Positions 7,071 through 14,701 of a stretch of 17,104 nucleotides of DNA are shown here, one piece after another. The stretch is from an uncultured Bacilli bacterium (lineage in GTDB: Bacteria; Bacillota_I; Bacilli_A; RFN20; CAG-288): contig CAKUXT010000017.1 of assembly GCA_934700375.1 (NCBI GenBank), positions 1 to 17,104 of the forward strand. Reading direction: 5' to 3'. The notes beneath the pieces are model-generated. The model saw only the letters and a program-made list of their open reading frames with translations, was not told the origin of the DNA and made no database searches. Position 1 is the first letter of the stretch. Each line of letters starts with the position of its first letter. The position numbers and the translations under genes were made by a program.

Positions 7071-9969
7071 TGTATTGTTCCAGATTCTGACCGATTGTAT
7101 CCGAAGAATAGATTGTACCGGAAGTTGCAGTAGCTGTTACCGCTCCAGTCGAAACAGAATTCACAATACTTGAAGTGTCTGACCATAAGCATCCAACCAA
7201 TCCGCCGACTTTATTGTTTCCTTTGATCTCTCCATCATTCTTACAATTTGTCATGTTGAGCGTGCTATTTGTGGAAATTGTTCCACCGACGATACCGCCC
7301 ACACCGTTTTTGCCGTTGATTTCACCATGATTGTTGCAATCGCTGACTTTGACAGTAGTAGCAGAAGACAAAGCTCCCACAATACCGCCGGCATAGAGCT
7401 TCAGTCCTGTAACCGCACCATAGTTATCCGCCTTTGTTATCTCACTGCCATTATAGACAACAGCAGCAATACCAGAACCATAGTTTCCAGCTGCAGCATT
7501 TGTGCTGTCTTTGAATCCAGTAGTAACCGAGCCATAATTCTTTGCGTTTTCAAGCTTGCCATAAAGATGACCGACAATGCCGCCTGTTCTTGAATTTCCA
7601 GCGACATTTCCATAGTTCTTCACATTCGACATCGTTGTTGTGATATTGTAAGCCCCGACAACACCGCCCACTGCAACATCGCTGTTTTTGGCGCCATTGA
7701 TCGCACCATAATTTGCGGAATCCGTGATGGTAGCTGTGGAAACAACCTTCGTGCTCTTTGTCATCTGACCGACAATACCGCCGATAACGCCTGCGTTTGC
7801 GGCTGTCGCAAGGGATTCTATCGTTCCATAATTCTCACAGCCTTTGATGACTGATTTAGATGCTGTCACCTCACCTGCAATGCCGCCGACAAGAGTCTGA
7901 CCTTTTACCGTTCCGAAATTCTTAGTGTTCTCAACACGATTTATACCTGTCGATTCAACCATTCCGACAATGCCTGCTGTCTTATTATTTGTTGCGGTAC
8001 CTGTGATTGCACCATAATTTGCAGAATTGATAATGGTTGCACCATTATTGATTCCACCGGATAATGCTCCTCCTCCATTGAGCTTTGCCTGTTGATTCAG
8101 ACTAGCAAAATTTGTGACATTATCGATTGTTCCACCCACATTACGTCCGACAAGGACACTTCCGTATTGTCCGGCATTCACTTTTCCATACGTGGAAAGG
8201 TTCTTGATTGTTCCTCCGGTCAACTCATAGAAGAGAGCCGTTCTTGTAGCGGTGCTATCCATATCGATTCCACGGATGGAACAGTTACCGCCATCAAAGA
8301 CGCCTTTGAAAGAAGCTGCAGAGCTGCTTCCGATCCTCTTGAAATTTTTATCGATCATGACAGAGGTCTTCAGCGTGATTGTTTTGCCTTCATAGGTCGT
8401 ACCGGCATTGACACTCGTGCTGAAAAAAGCAAACTGACTGGCAGTATGGATCTCATAATGATTTTCATCGATGACTTCCATGGCTTCCTCTGACTTATCC
8501 CATTTCGACAAGGAGGAGTAGTAGATTGTTTCCTCTTTGTTTTGATCTGCGATTCCTTTGACATAATCTTTATCGCTTACATAGTTTTCCTTTGCTTCCG
8601 ATTCAATGTTATAAATTTCATTTACATCGTAATAATAGGTTTTCTCGCCCATTTTTGCTTCTGTCAATGCATTGCAATAATTCAATTTGATAGCAGCTTT
8701 GAAAACAGCAACTGCTGTTTTCTCTTCTGTAATGACAGGAAGGTTGTCTTTTGTATAGGTAGTACCATCGATTTCATAGCCATAGAAGGTGAGACCATCT
8801 TTATTCGGATCTGCAATATCCTTTAAAGCAGGTGCACTTCCATATTCGACATCTTCTACTCCTAATATCGTGTCACCCATCTTAAAAGTGACTTTGTATT
8901 TTCTCTTGCTTGTAGAATATTTTGCAACATAGGTTGCATCACCTGTCACTTCTACAATCTCTTTATCCCAACCGATAAATGTATAGTCTGATTCTGCGGT
9001 CGATTCTTTAGCAGTATCGCTAGGAGGTGTCGGAAGAGTTCCGTATTCGACATCTTCTGTCACTTTTTTATCGCCGATGACAAATGTAATCTGATACTTA
9101 TTGATAGACTCTGTGAACACAGCTTTATAGGTCGTATTCTCCTTTACTGGTATTATCTCCTTATCCCACTTTTCAAAGGCATAGGAATACTGTCTGTTTC
9201 CTTCTTTTTCAAGTGTGCCCTTGAACGAAGGTGTTTCTCCATAATGATAATTTTCAGTTGTTATCTTTCCATCTACATCCCAAGAGATCACATATTCAAC
9301 ATAGGTAGAATCATATAAGGCAGTATAAGTTGTGTTTTCAGTGACTGGAACGATTTCTTTATCGAATCCTTTGAAAGTATAAGAATAGGTTTCATCAGTC
9401 TTTTTGTCTGTTTCGCCTTTATAGGATGGAGTATCTCCATAATGGTAGTTTTCCTTTGTCTCTTTTCCATCGACAACCCAGGTGATAACGTATTCGATTG
9501 CTTTTGAATCATAGACAGCAGTATAGGTCACATCCTCACTGACAGGGACAATCTCTTTATCAAAGCCCTTGAATTCATACGTATAGGAATGATCGCTTTC
9601 TTTAACAGTATCGCCTTTATAGGTGGGCATATCACCATAATGATAAATTTCACTGCTATCATTTCCATTGACACTCCATGTGACTGTATAGTCAATATAG
9701 GTGTTATCAAACACGGCAGTATAAGTAGTATCTCCACTGATAGGAGCGATATCTTTATCCCAGCCTTTAAAAGAATAGGAATAGGTCTTATCGTTTTCTT
9801 TTTTAGGGGTACCATTCTTATAAGAAGGAGTCTCTCCTTCTAAATAAGATTCCTTTGTCTCTTCTCCGTCAATAACCCATGTAACAGTATAAGATGGTTT
9901 TTTGCCACATCCCGCCACAAACGAAAGAAGAATTAGAGGAACGATACTCGATTTCATTAGTTTTTTCAT
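7051..9969 (-). CDS. Large lipoprotein with six InlB-like repeats and GLUG region
   Basis: A 972-aa predicted surface lipoprotein and first gene of the leftward operon. I chose ATG 9969 because AGGAAAGG lies about 6 bases upstream; a TTG at 9993 would extend it by 8 residues with no SD and would fall inside the operator. The signal peptide ends SFVAG-C21 (lipobox). Residues 27-424 hold six repeats of about 66 aa with the pattern TWxVDG, YHYGxTPSYKG, YSYxFKGFDKEIVPV, TTYTAxYDS, an InlB B-like stalk. Residues about 425-545 are a linker of unknown fold. Residues about 586-955 hold roughly eleven GLUG-type repeats (VGGIVG followed by NYGxVxG), expected to build a beta-helix as in M26 peptidase-associated surface proteins; the peptidase itself is absent. 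The C-terminus has no anchor, consistent with N-terminal lipid attachment. An adhesin or polymer-binding role is inference. Confidence 0.88.
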   Translation of the reverse strand: MKKLMKSSIVPLILLSFVAGCGKKPSYTVTWVIDGEETKESYLEGETPSYKNGTPKKENDKTYSYSFKGWDKDIAPISGDTTYTAVFDNTYIDYTVTWSVNGNDSSEIYHYGDMPTYKGDTVKESDHSYTYEFKGFDKEIVPVSEDVTYTAVYDSKAIEYVITWVVDGKETKENYHYGDTPSYKGETDKKTDETYSYTFKGFDKEIVPVTENTTYTALYDSTYVEYVISWDVDGKITTENYHYGETPSFKGTLEKEGNRQYSYAFEKWDKEIIPVKENTTYKAVFTESINKYQITFVIGDKKVTEDVEYGTLPTPPSDTAKESTAESDYTFIGWDKEIVEVTGDATYVAKYSTSKRKYKVTFKMGDTILGVEDVEYGSAPALKDIADPNKDGLTFYGYEIDGTTYTKDNLPVITEEKTAVAVFKAAIKLNYCNALTEAKMGEKTYYYDVNEIYNIESEAKENYVSDKDYVKGIADQNKEETIYYSSLSKWDKSEEAMEVIDENHYEIHTASQFAFFSTSVNAGTTYEGKTITLKTSVMIDKNFKRIGSSSAASFKGVFDGGNCSIRGIDMDSTATRTALFYELTGGTIKNLSTYGKVNAGQYGSVLVGRNVGGTIDNVTNFASLNQQAKLNGGGALSGGINNGATIINSANYGAITGTATNNKTAGIVGMVESTGINRVENTKNFGTVKGQTLVGGIAGEVTASKSVIKGCENYGTIESLATAANAGVIGGIVGQMTKSTKVVSTATITDSANYGAINGAKNSDVAVGGVVGAYNITTTMSNVKNYGNVAGNSRTGGIVGHLYGKLENAKNYGSVTTGFKDSTNAAAGNYGSGIAAVVYNGSEITKADNYGAVTGLKLYAGGIVGALSSATTVKVSDCNNHGEINGKNGVGGIVGGTISTNSTLNMTNCKNDGEIKGNNKVGGLVGCLWSDTSSIVNSVSTGAVTATATSGTIYSSDTIGQNLEQYNEEKAN
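7105..8214 (-). repeat. GLUG-type repeat array
   Basis: About eleven repeats in residues 586-955 of the lipoprotein, each with a GGIVG-like turn and an NYG-x-V/I-x-G turn, such as VGGIAGEV...ENYGTIES and TGGIVGHL...KNYGSVTTG. Spacing varies (roughly 25-40 aa), as usual for this motif. They are recognisable at protein level only. Confidence 0.78.
8698..9891 (-). repeat. Six tandem ~66-aa InlB-like stalk repeats
   Basis: Protein repeats at residues about 27-92, 93-158, 159-224, 225-287, 291-353 and 357-424 of the 972-aa lipoprotein, giving a DNA period near 198 bases. Copies 1 to 4 are the most alike (FKGWDKDIAPI, FKGFDKEIVPV, FKGFDKEIVPV, FEKWDKEIIPV); copies 5 and 6 are more divergent. The gradient suggests recent expansion at the N-terminal side and makes the copy number a likely strain variable. 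Confidence 0.8.
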
Positions 9970-9984
9970 ATATTGCCTTTCCTT

Positions 9985-10002
9985 ACTACACAATCATAGA
10001 GT
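9985..10002. promoter_or_regulatory. Putative operator next to the surface operon
   Basis: ACTACACAATCATAGAGT lies 15 bases upstream of ATG 9969, just before its SD. It matches the site at 10089-10106 in 14 of 18 positions, including the first seven. It sits downstream of the predicted leftward promoter, where a bound repressor would block elongation or initiation. The role is inferred from position and similarity. Confidence 0.5.
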
Positions 10003-10029
10003 GATATGTATGTAAGCTCTTTCAAACCT

Positions 10030-10058
10030 ATTATATGGTTGTTTTTATTCATTGAAAA
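10030..10058 (-). promoter_or_regulatory. Predicted promoter of the leftward surface operon
   Basis: On the minus strand, TTTTCA (10058-10053) and a perfect TATAAT (10035-10030) are separated by 17 bases. Transcription would start near 10023, giving a leader of about 54 bases that contains the 9985-10002 site. The -35 overlaps a TTGAAA (10052-10057) on the plus strand that might serve the divergent regulator, although I see no good -10 paired with it. Confidence 0.5.
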
Positions 10059-10088
10059 CTACAAAAAATGAAAACTTGTTATACGTTC

Positions 10089-10106
10089 ACTACACGATTA
10101 TGTAGT
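10089..10106. promoter_or_regulatory. Putative autoregulatory operator, palindromic
   Basis: ACTACACGATTATGTAGT has perfect 6-bp arms (ACTACA and TGTAGT) around a 6-base centre and ends 11 bases before the regulator's ATG at 10118. A TAGAAT box (10106-10111) overlaps its edge. The dyad form suits a dimeric winged-helix repressor. Its close position to the start suggests autoregulation. Confidence 0.55.
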
Positions 10107-10117
10107 AGAATAATGAT

Positions 10118-11083
10118 ATGAAACGATTTGACCTGAACATCGAAAACGAAGAAGACAATAAAAATCTTCTGAAAATCGGCATTGCTCTCTCTTCTCCGAT
10201 CCGTATTGCAATCTTAAAACAGATCAACAATGGTGGAAAAACACTTAGTGAGTTAGCAAAACTCAATTATGTTTCTTTTTCCTCTATTGTTTTCCATGTC
10301 AACCTTCTTGAAGAGGCTAAGTTAGTCAGAGTAAAGACCATCAAAATCAATAAAACCTATAGCAAATACGTCATAAAAGGAATCTTTCTCATCAACATCT
10401 TATTCAATGATGAAGTATCCCCCATCGATGAAACAGAGAATTATCAGCAAGAGATGAAGGTGGGTCATTATACAAAGGCAGAGTTTGGAAAGAACAATGG
10501 TTTCTTTGTCGATAAATCATTTTTTACCTTCTATGAAAATACGCCGTTTCTTGAGAAGAGACTGAATGCAGACTTGATCTATACAAACAAAGGCTTTGTC
10601 GAATATACTTTCGATAACTCAAAAATCAAAAACAGAGAGCCCATAGAAATAACCTTTTCACTAGAGATTTGTTCTGAAGTCGCATATTACAACAACAATT
10701 ATGAATCCCTTATCGGATTCTCAATCAACGGAATTGAAGTTGCCAGTTATCTCTCTCCTGGTGATTTCGGAGGAAGAAGAGGAAGATACAGTCCTAATGA
10801 CTCCTCCATCAACGCAACACAATATGGTCAACTGAAAATGATCACAGTCAACAAAAACGGTGTATATCTCGATGGAATTCTCTTAAACAATAAAATCACA
10901 ATCGATGATCTGAAACTCAATGAAAACAACTGTATCTTATTCAGAGTGACTTCCAAAGAGTTCAATCATTCTAATGGTGGCTTCAACATCTTTGGAAAGA
11001 ATTATGGTGATTTCAATCAGGATATCGAAATGACCATCACTTCTTCAATGAAGAAGAAAAGACCGGAAATCACAAATGAATGA
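10118..11083 (+). CDS. ArsR-like winged-helix regulator with C-terminal sensor domain
   Basis: A 321-aa transcriptional regulator. Residues about 17-90 form an ArsR-like winged helix (LSSPIRIAILKQI, TLSELAKLNYVSFSSIVFHVNLLEEAKLV, then the basic wing). Residues about 113-307 match a C-terminal domain I recall from a Bacillota family of such regulators: VGHY at 115-118, GFVEY (159-163), then SPGDFGGRRGRYSP (213-226), QYGQLK, LDGILL, GGFNIFGKNYGDFNQDI. That domain is probably a ligand-sensing beta-sandwich, and relatives tend to lie next to carbohydrate-use genes (from memory, not checked). The usual PTCG-like element after VGHY is replaced by FGKNNGFF. There is no clear SD before ATG 10118; with TAGAAT at 10106-10111 a very short or absent leader is possible. 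It is divergent from the surface operon and is its most likely regulator. Confidence 0.82.
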   Translation: MKRFDLNIENEEDNKNLLKIGIALSSPIRIAILKQINNGGKTLSELAKLNYVSFSSIVFHVNLLEEAKLVRVKTIKINKTYSKYVIKGIFLINILFNDEVSPIDETENYQQEMKVGHYTKAEFGKNNGFFVDKSFFTFYENTPFLEKRLNADLIYTNKGFVEYTFDNSKIKNREPIEITFSLEICSEVAYYNNNYESLIGFSINGIEVASYLSPGDFGGRRGRYSPNDSSINATQYGQLKMITVNKNGVYLDGILLNNKITIDDLKLNENNCILFRVTSKEFNHSNGGFNIFGKNYGDFNQDIEMTITSSMKKKRPEITNE

Positions 11084-11152
11084 TTTTCAGCATTGATTCA
11101 CTAAATCTTCTATAGTCAATCCACTATATAACGATAAGTTGTTTTGCTTCTA

Positions 11153-11205
11153 TCGATAATGAAAAGATACTGACCCAATGAAGATCAGTATCTTTTCATT
11201 ATCGA
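11153..11205. terminator. Perfect 21-bp stem between convergent genes
   Basis: Arms at 11153-11173 and 11185-11205 are exact reverse complements (left arm begins TCGATAATGAAAAG) around an 11-base loop. The element lies between the regulator's stop (11083) and the surface-protein stop (11221), so it can serve both directions as a terminator or RNA end-protecting hairpin. Neither side has a strong T-run directly after the stem, which leaves classic intrinsic termination uncertain. Confidence 0.65.
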
Positions 11206-11220
11206 CATTATTTCAAAATA

Positions 11221-14200
11221 TTACTTCTTTTTCTTGAACAAGGATTTGATAGAAGCCGCTAAATCTCCAAATGATTTCTTTGCAATAGCAAACCAATAGA
11301 TGGAGAATCCGCCAAGGCCTAAGACAGCAACTGAGCCAACAGCAATGCCGGCTATTGCCTCACCAGGAAGGACCTTCTTTTCTTGTGTGGGTGGAATCTC
11401 ACCATCACCTTTAGGAGCATCTTCATAGATGGCTGTGAATGACAGCTCTTCTGTTACTGTGAAGGTATAGCTCTTATCGGTTGTAACGATATTTCCGTTC
11501 TTATCCTTCCAGCCCTTGAAGACTTTGCCTTCCTTAGGATCATCGGCTGTGATGGTGACCTTCTCTCCTTCCGGATAGAATTGTGCTTCACCATTGACAG
11601 TAACCTTATGGGTTCCTAATTTTGCAATTCTCAGGTCAGTAATCTCCTGATTGTTGGCATCGAAGTGTTTTCCACAATGGACACAGTCTTTATGGCCTTT
11701 TACACCGAACTCTGTTGCTGTAGGAGCAACTTCATCAACCCAGTTATCATACTGATGGGCATTAGGATCGATAGGAAGGTCTAATTTCTCTTTAGCGACG
11801 ATATTCTTGTTCTCATCAGCATAGACATCACAAATAGAGCAGTAATAGTATGCCTTTACGCCCTTTGTTGTACAGGTTGCAGCGACTTCAGGAGTAAATG
11901 TTGTAAAGTCATGGGGTTCTTCATCTTTCTTGGCATCACAGTTTTTGCACTCATGATAATGTTTCTCATTATCATGTGTGTATTTTGTGTTGTAATCATG
12001 CCCCTTAGCTGGAACAACTTTCTCTGAATCATCCCATAGGACAGTACAAGAGGGATCAGAGAATTCTTTTCCGCAGTCACTGCAGACATATTTGTCCTTG
12101 ATGCCCGGTTCTGTACAGGTAGCCAGTTTACCAGGCTCTTTCATTGTCACGTTGACATGAGGGCATTTAATGGCTTTTTCTAACTGAAGGTAGAACTTCA
12201 CCTCGGTGAGTTCCGTATTCAGTTCAGGCTCTATTCCCATCATCTTGGCATTGGTGATCGTATAATCAAGAAGCCAGTTCTTCCAGTCATATGGAGGGAT
12301 GGCCGGGAAGATCATGCCCTTGGGTGCTTTGACAGTGACAGGCACCTCACAGGGGACATTCTCATAGAATCCGCCATCGATGACGGGTCCGATTTCACCG
12401 AGTGTGATTTCTAAGCCATTCTTTTCGACAACCTTCAGTGTATCGACAGGCTGACCTGCAATCGGAATAGAGAATTCAAGATCGACCGATGGCACGACAT
12501 CATCAAGAGGAAGTAAGACATACAGAATCAGATTGCCATTAGACGAGCTGATTTCTTTGTTCAGCAGTTTGCCTCTGTTTAATGTGACATTCAGTTCATT
12601 CATGTCACTTGGGAATTCACAGTTTGTCTGCTGCTTAAAGGCATAACGCATAACGCTGTTGTTAGTGATATAGACACTATCAGCATCAGCCCCATTGCAG
12701 AGATAGTGGTTCGAATCCCTTCCGAGAGACGCTTTCTGATAATAGATATTCATCGGAATGATGTTGCCCTTTGTAACTGTCGGAGAGAACAAAGGCTTAT
12801 AGGACATGCCTCTTCTATATTCGGGAATTGCAATCTCAACATCTTTGATGACTTTTCCGGAAGAGCACTTCGTGCATACATCATTGACAAAAACGTGAGG
12901 CAAATAGTCTCCGTATTCACAGTCACAGATAGAGTCCTCATATTCAAAGGTGCATCTGGCTCGTTTCTGACAGGTGGCCGTTCCACCGGTAGGAGAATGT
13001 CTTAACGAGACGTCCTCTTGTCCGCAGTTGTCACAGAAGGCTAGATGCATATAAGTGCCATCAGTGTTGCCAAACGCTTTGAAATGATAAGCGTGGTCGA
13101 TTTTAGAATGATATTCATAGCCGCAGTCTTCACAGATGGCACCGGATAAGCATGAGGCCTTTCCACCGTGATGTTTCTCTTTGATGATATTGCCCTTGCT
13201 ATCCTTCTCATACTCACCGCAAGTACATTTACGGATATGACAGGACTTATCCGTTCTATCGACTTCATAGCTAGTGAAGTTATGCTTGGCATCAGGATTT
13301 CCGACATCGCCGCACTTTTTGCATTTGACATTGCAGCCCTCGGAGAAATCATGTTTACCCAATAAGGAGCCAATATCTAACTGATAGCAGATACCAGGAC
13401 AATCAGGATCTGTACATTTTGTATATCCATGATATTCATAATCGATTTTTCCATAATCGGCCCATTTATGATCATGGCCTCCAGTGATGCCATAGATCAG
13501 AACAGGAATTTCACAGCTCTGACCATCAGAGGCTGTGGCTGTGATATACATCATGCCATTTATCATCGAATTCGTTGCTTTCAGACGATAATAGCATTCG
13601 GATTTATCAAAGACATTGGAGGACTGTAACTCCATGCCGACAGGTGCATACTTGGCTGAATAGGTATAGGGGCCCGGTGCTCCGGCGAGCCAATATCCCG
13701 TATCAGTATAGGGAGTTCCTATTTTACCGGTGACCGCTTCATCGAGGATAGGAGCAATCGAGATCGTATAGCCCATGTAGGTCATTCCCCTGGCTAAATA
13801 AAAATCGAATTCGACTGCAGTCGTAGTTGAATTAGAGGAGGCTGCATATCCGATCTCGATATCTTTTCCTTTTCCTGCTTCTGCACCGATAATCTTCATC
13901 TTGTTACGCAACAGCTCATCATCACTATTGATCTTATAACCGGATTTCGGTGCAAACTGTACACGGAAAGCATAGGCAAGATTAGGCTCAATTGTAACGT
14001 TCTCGACATTGCTCCAAGGCAAAGGAACATAATCGTTCTGCCAAAGTCTCTTCTTCTGGCCGTCGCCCCAGATAGACTTCAGTTCAGCAGTATAGTTAGC
14101 ACCCTCTGCAACTTTGAGCATCTTTGTCCCTTCATCGGCGAAATCAAGGGCGGAGATCAATTTATCTCCGACATTTGCTTTCTTGAACCCGATGGCTAAA

Positions 14201-14334
14201 GAATCAATCGTAGTTGAATCAGCGGCTAATGCGATCGGACTTGCAAACGCAATAGATGGAAGCAATGCAAAACTCATTGCAAGTCCGATCAGAAACGCCA
14301 GAATCTTTGATTTACATTTCTTGTTGTATGTCAT
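11221..14334 (-). CDS. Large surface protein with CxxC clusters and membrane anchor
   Basis: A 1037-aa exported protein. ATG 14334 has GAGGAA 7 bases upstream. The signal peptide spans residues 1-37 (ending ALAA). Residues 40-285 are beta-rich and include a putative-Ig-like stretch (GKIGTPYTDTGYWLAGAPGP). Residues 288-495 form a first Cys/His-rich region (CKKCG, CTCGEY, CEDCGYEYH, CDNCGQ, CTKC), and 723-890 a second with three units (ATCTEPG...YVCSDCGKEF, ATCTTKG...YCSICD, ATEFG...CVHCGKHF). Residues 908-972 are a divergent InlB-type repeat (GKVFKGWKDKNG, LSFTAIYED). Residues about 990-1019 are a membrane segment followed by a basic tail; LPGEA before it is not a standard sortase motif, so it looks membrane-anchored. 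The Cys pairs may bind zinc or form disulfides. G+C appears higher than in the flanking HEPN gene. Function is unknown; adhesin or stalk protein is a guess. Confidence 0.85.
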   Translation of the reverse strand: MTYNKKCKSKILAFLIGLAMSFALLPSIAFASPIALAADSTTIDSLAIGFKKANVGDKLISALDFADEGTKMLKVAEGANYTAELKSIWGDGQKKRLWQNDYVPLPWSNVENVTIEPNLAYAFRVQFAPKSGYKINSDDELLRNKMKIIGAEAGKGKDIEIGYAASSNSTTTAVEFDFYLARGMTYMGYTISIAPILDEAVTGKIGTPYTDTGYWLAGAPGPYTYSAKYAPVGMELQSSNVFDKSECYYRLKATNSMINGMMYITATASDGQSCEIPVLIYGITGGHDHKWADYGKIDYEYHGYTKCTDPDCPGICYQLDIGSLLGKHDFSEGCNVKCKKCGDVGNPDAKHNFTSYEVDRTDKSCHIRKCTCGEYEKDSKGNIIKEKHHGGKASCLSGAICEDCGYEYHSKIDHAYHFKAFGNTDGTYMHLAFCDNCGQEDVSLRHSPTGGTATCQKRARCTFEYEDSICDCEYGDYLPHVFVNDVCTKCSSGKVIKDVEIAIPEYRRGMSYKPLFSPTVTKGNIIPMNIYYQKASLGRDSNHYLCNGADADSVYITNNSVMRYAFKQQTNCEFPSDMNELNVTLNRGKLLNKEISSSNGNLILYVLLPLDDVVPSVDLEFSIPIAGQPVDTLKVVEKNGLEITLGEIGPVIDGGFYENVPCEVPVTVKAPKGMIFPAIPPYDWKNWLLDYTITNAKMMGIEPELNTELTEVKFYLQLEKAIKCPHVNVTMKEPGKLATCTEPGIKDKYVCSDCGKEFSDPSCTVLWDDSEKVVPAKGHDYNTKYTHDNEKHYHECKNCDAKKDEEPHDFTTFTPEVAATCTTKGVKAYYYCSICDVYADENKNIVAKEKLDLPIDPNAHQYDNWVDEVAPTATEFGVKGHKDCVHCGKHFDANNQEITDLRIAKLGTHKVTVNGEAQFYPEGEKVTITADDPKEGKVFKGWKDKNGNIVTTDKSYTFTVTEELSFTAIYEDAPKGDGEIPPTQEKKVLPGEAIAGIAVGSVAVLGLGGFSIYWFAIAKKSFGDLAASIKSLFKKKK

Positions 14335-14400
14335 GTGTCAGTTCCTCATATGTTCTTTTCTAAATGACTTTGACTGCAACGAAATAGCTTCTTTTTAAAA

Positions 14401-14437
14401 TGCGCTATCTCATAGGCACTGCCTATAAAATAGCGCA
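14401..14437 (-). terminator. Terminator-like hairpin in the surface-gene leader
   Basis: In the leftward RNA, UGCGCUAU (from 14437) and AUAGCGCA (to 14401) enclose an inner stem AUAGGC/GCCUAU with loop AGU. The three bases between stems (UUU against GAG) can pair as U-G, U-A, U-G, giving a continuous 17-bp stem; in the opposite strand they are CUC against AAA and cannot pair. UUUU follows directly (14400-14397). It lies between a 22-codon ORF and the 1037-aa gene, which has no obvious promoter after it, so attenuation is likely. Confidence 0.6.
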
Positions 14438-14438
14438 C

Positions 14439-14507
14439 TCAAATACCATTGTGTTTCCTCGAAACATAGGCGGATTTCTTCGTCTTTGATAGTTTTGTCC
14501 TTTTCAT
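14439..14507 (-). CDS. 22-aa basic leader peptide
   Basis: A 22-codon ORF starting MKRTKLSKTKKSAYVSR and ending in ...NGI with TGA. A full AAAGGAG SD (14524-14518) lies 10 bases before ATG 14507, one of the best SDs in the window. Eight of 22 residues are Lys or Arg. The stop codon is one base from the 5' arm of the hairpin at 14437-14401, so a ribosome at the stop would cover that arm. This is the layout of translation-coupled attenuators such as those before erm or tet(M) genes. No similarity of the peptide is recognised. It could instead be an independent small protein with its own terminator. A TTGACA hexamer (14517-14512 on the minus strand) overlaps the SD spacing but lacks a good -10. 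Confidence 0.5.
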   Translation of the reverse strand: MKRTKLSKTKKSAYVSRKHNGI

Positions 14508-14701
14508 AGCTTGTCAACTCCTTTGGTTATGATACGGGCGTTGATAGTTGTTACGTATCGGTTTTGGAATGCGTTTTTGTTGCTAATTTTTTATCATATG
14601 TCCAATTGAAAATCAACGGTTTTTATCGGACGTAATAAGCGGGTTCAATAACCAATTTGACAGCTGAAAGCCAACCTTTTATTGTAGATATGGAAAAGTG
14701 C
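14508..14701. other. Intergenic region, no gene seen
   Basis: Apart from the SD of the small leader ORF, this stretch shows no supported gene. On the minus strand a TATGAT hexamer occurs near 14600 in an A+T-rich tract, which could be a -10 element for the leader and surface gene, but no fitting -35 was found. No clear terminator follows the HEPN gene; only short imperfect repeats (CCAATTGA and CCAATTTGA) are visible. Confidence 0.4.

Noticed and set aside
8092..8493. 133-codon rightward ORF opposite the GLUG lipoprotein
   Set aside because: Antisense shadow of a repeat-rich gene with strong family evidence; no SD or protein family.
7051..9891. Regular repeats that might suggest a CRISPR array
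   Set aside because: The period is about 198 bases in coding phase, copies are diverged at DNA level and no short constant repeat with unique spacers exists.
11221..11370. LPGEA before the C-terminal membrane segment as a sortase signal
   Set aside because: It does not fit LPxTG or common variants, and the cytoplasmic tail (about 18 residues) is longer than usual, so a plain membrane anchor is more likely.
14512..14517. TTGACA on the minus strand as the -35 of the surface gene
   Set aside because: The hexamer 17 bases on is AACTAT, a poor -10, and the element falls in the SD-to-start spacing of the leader ORF.
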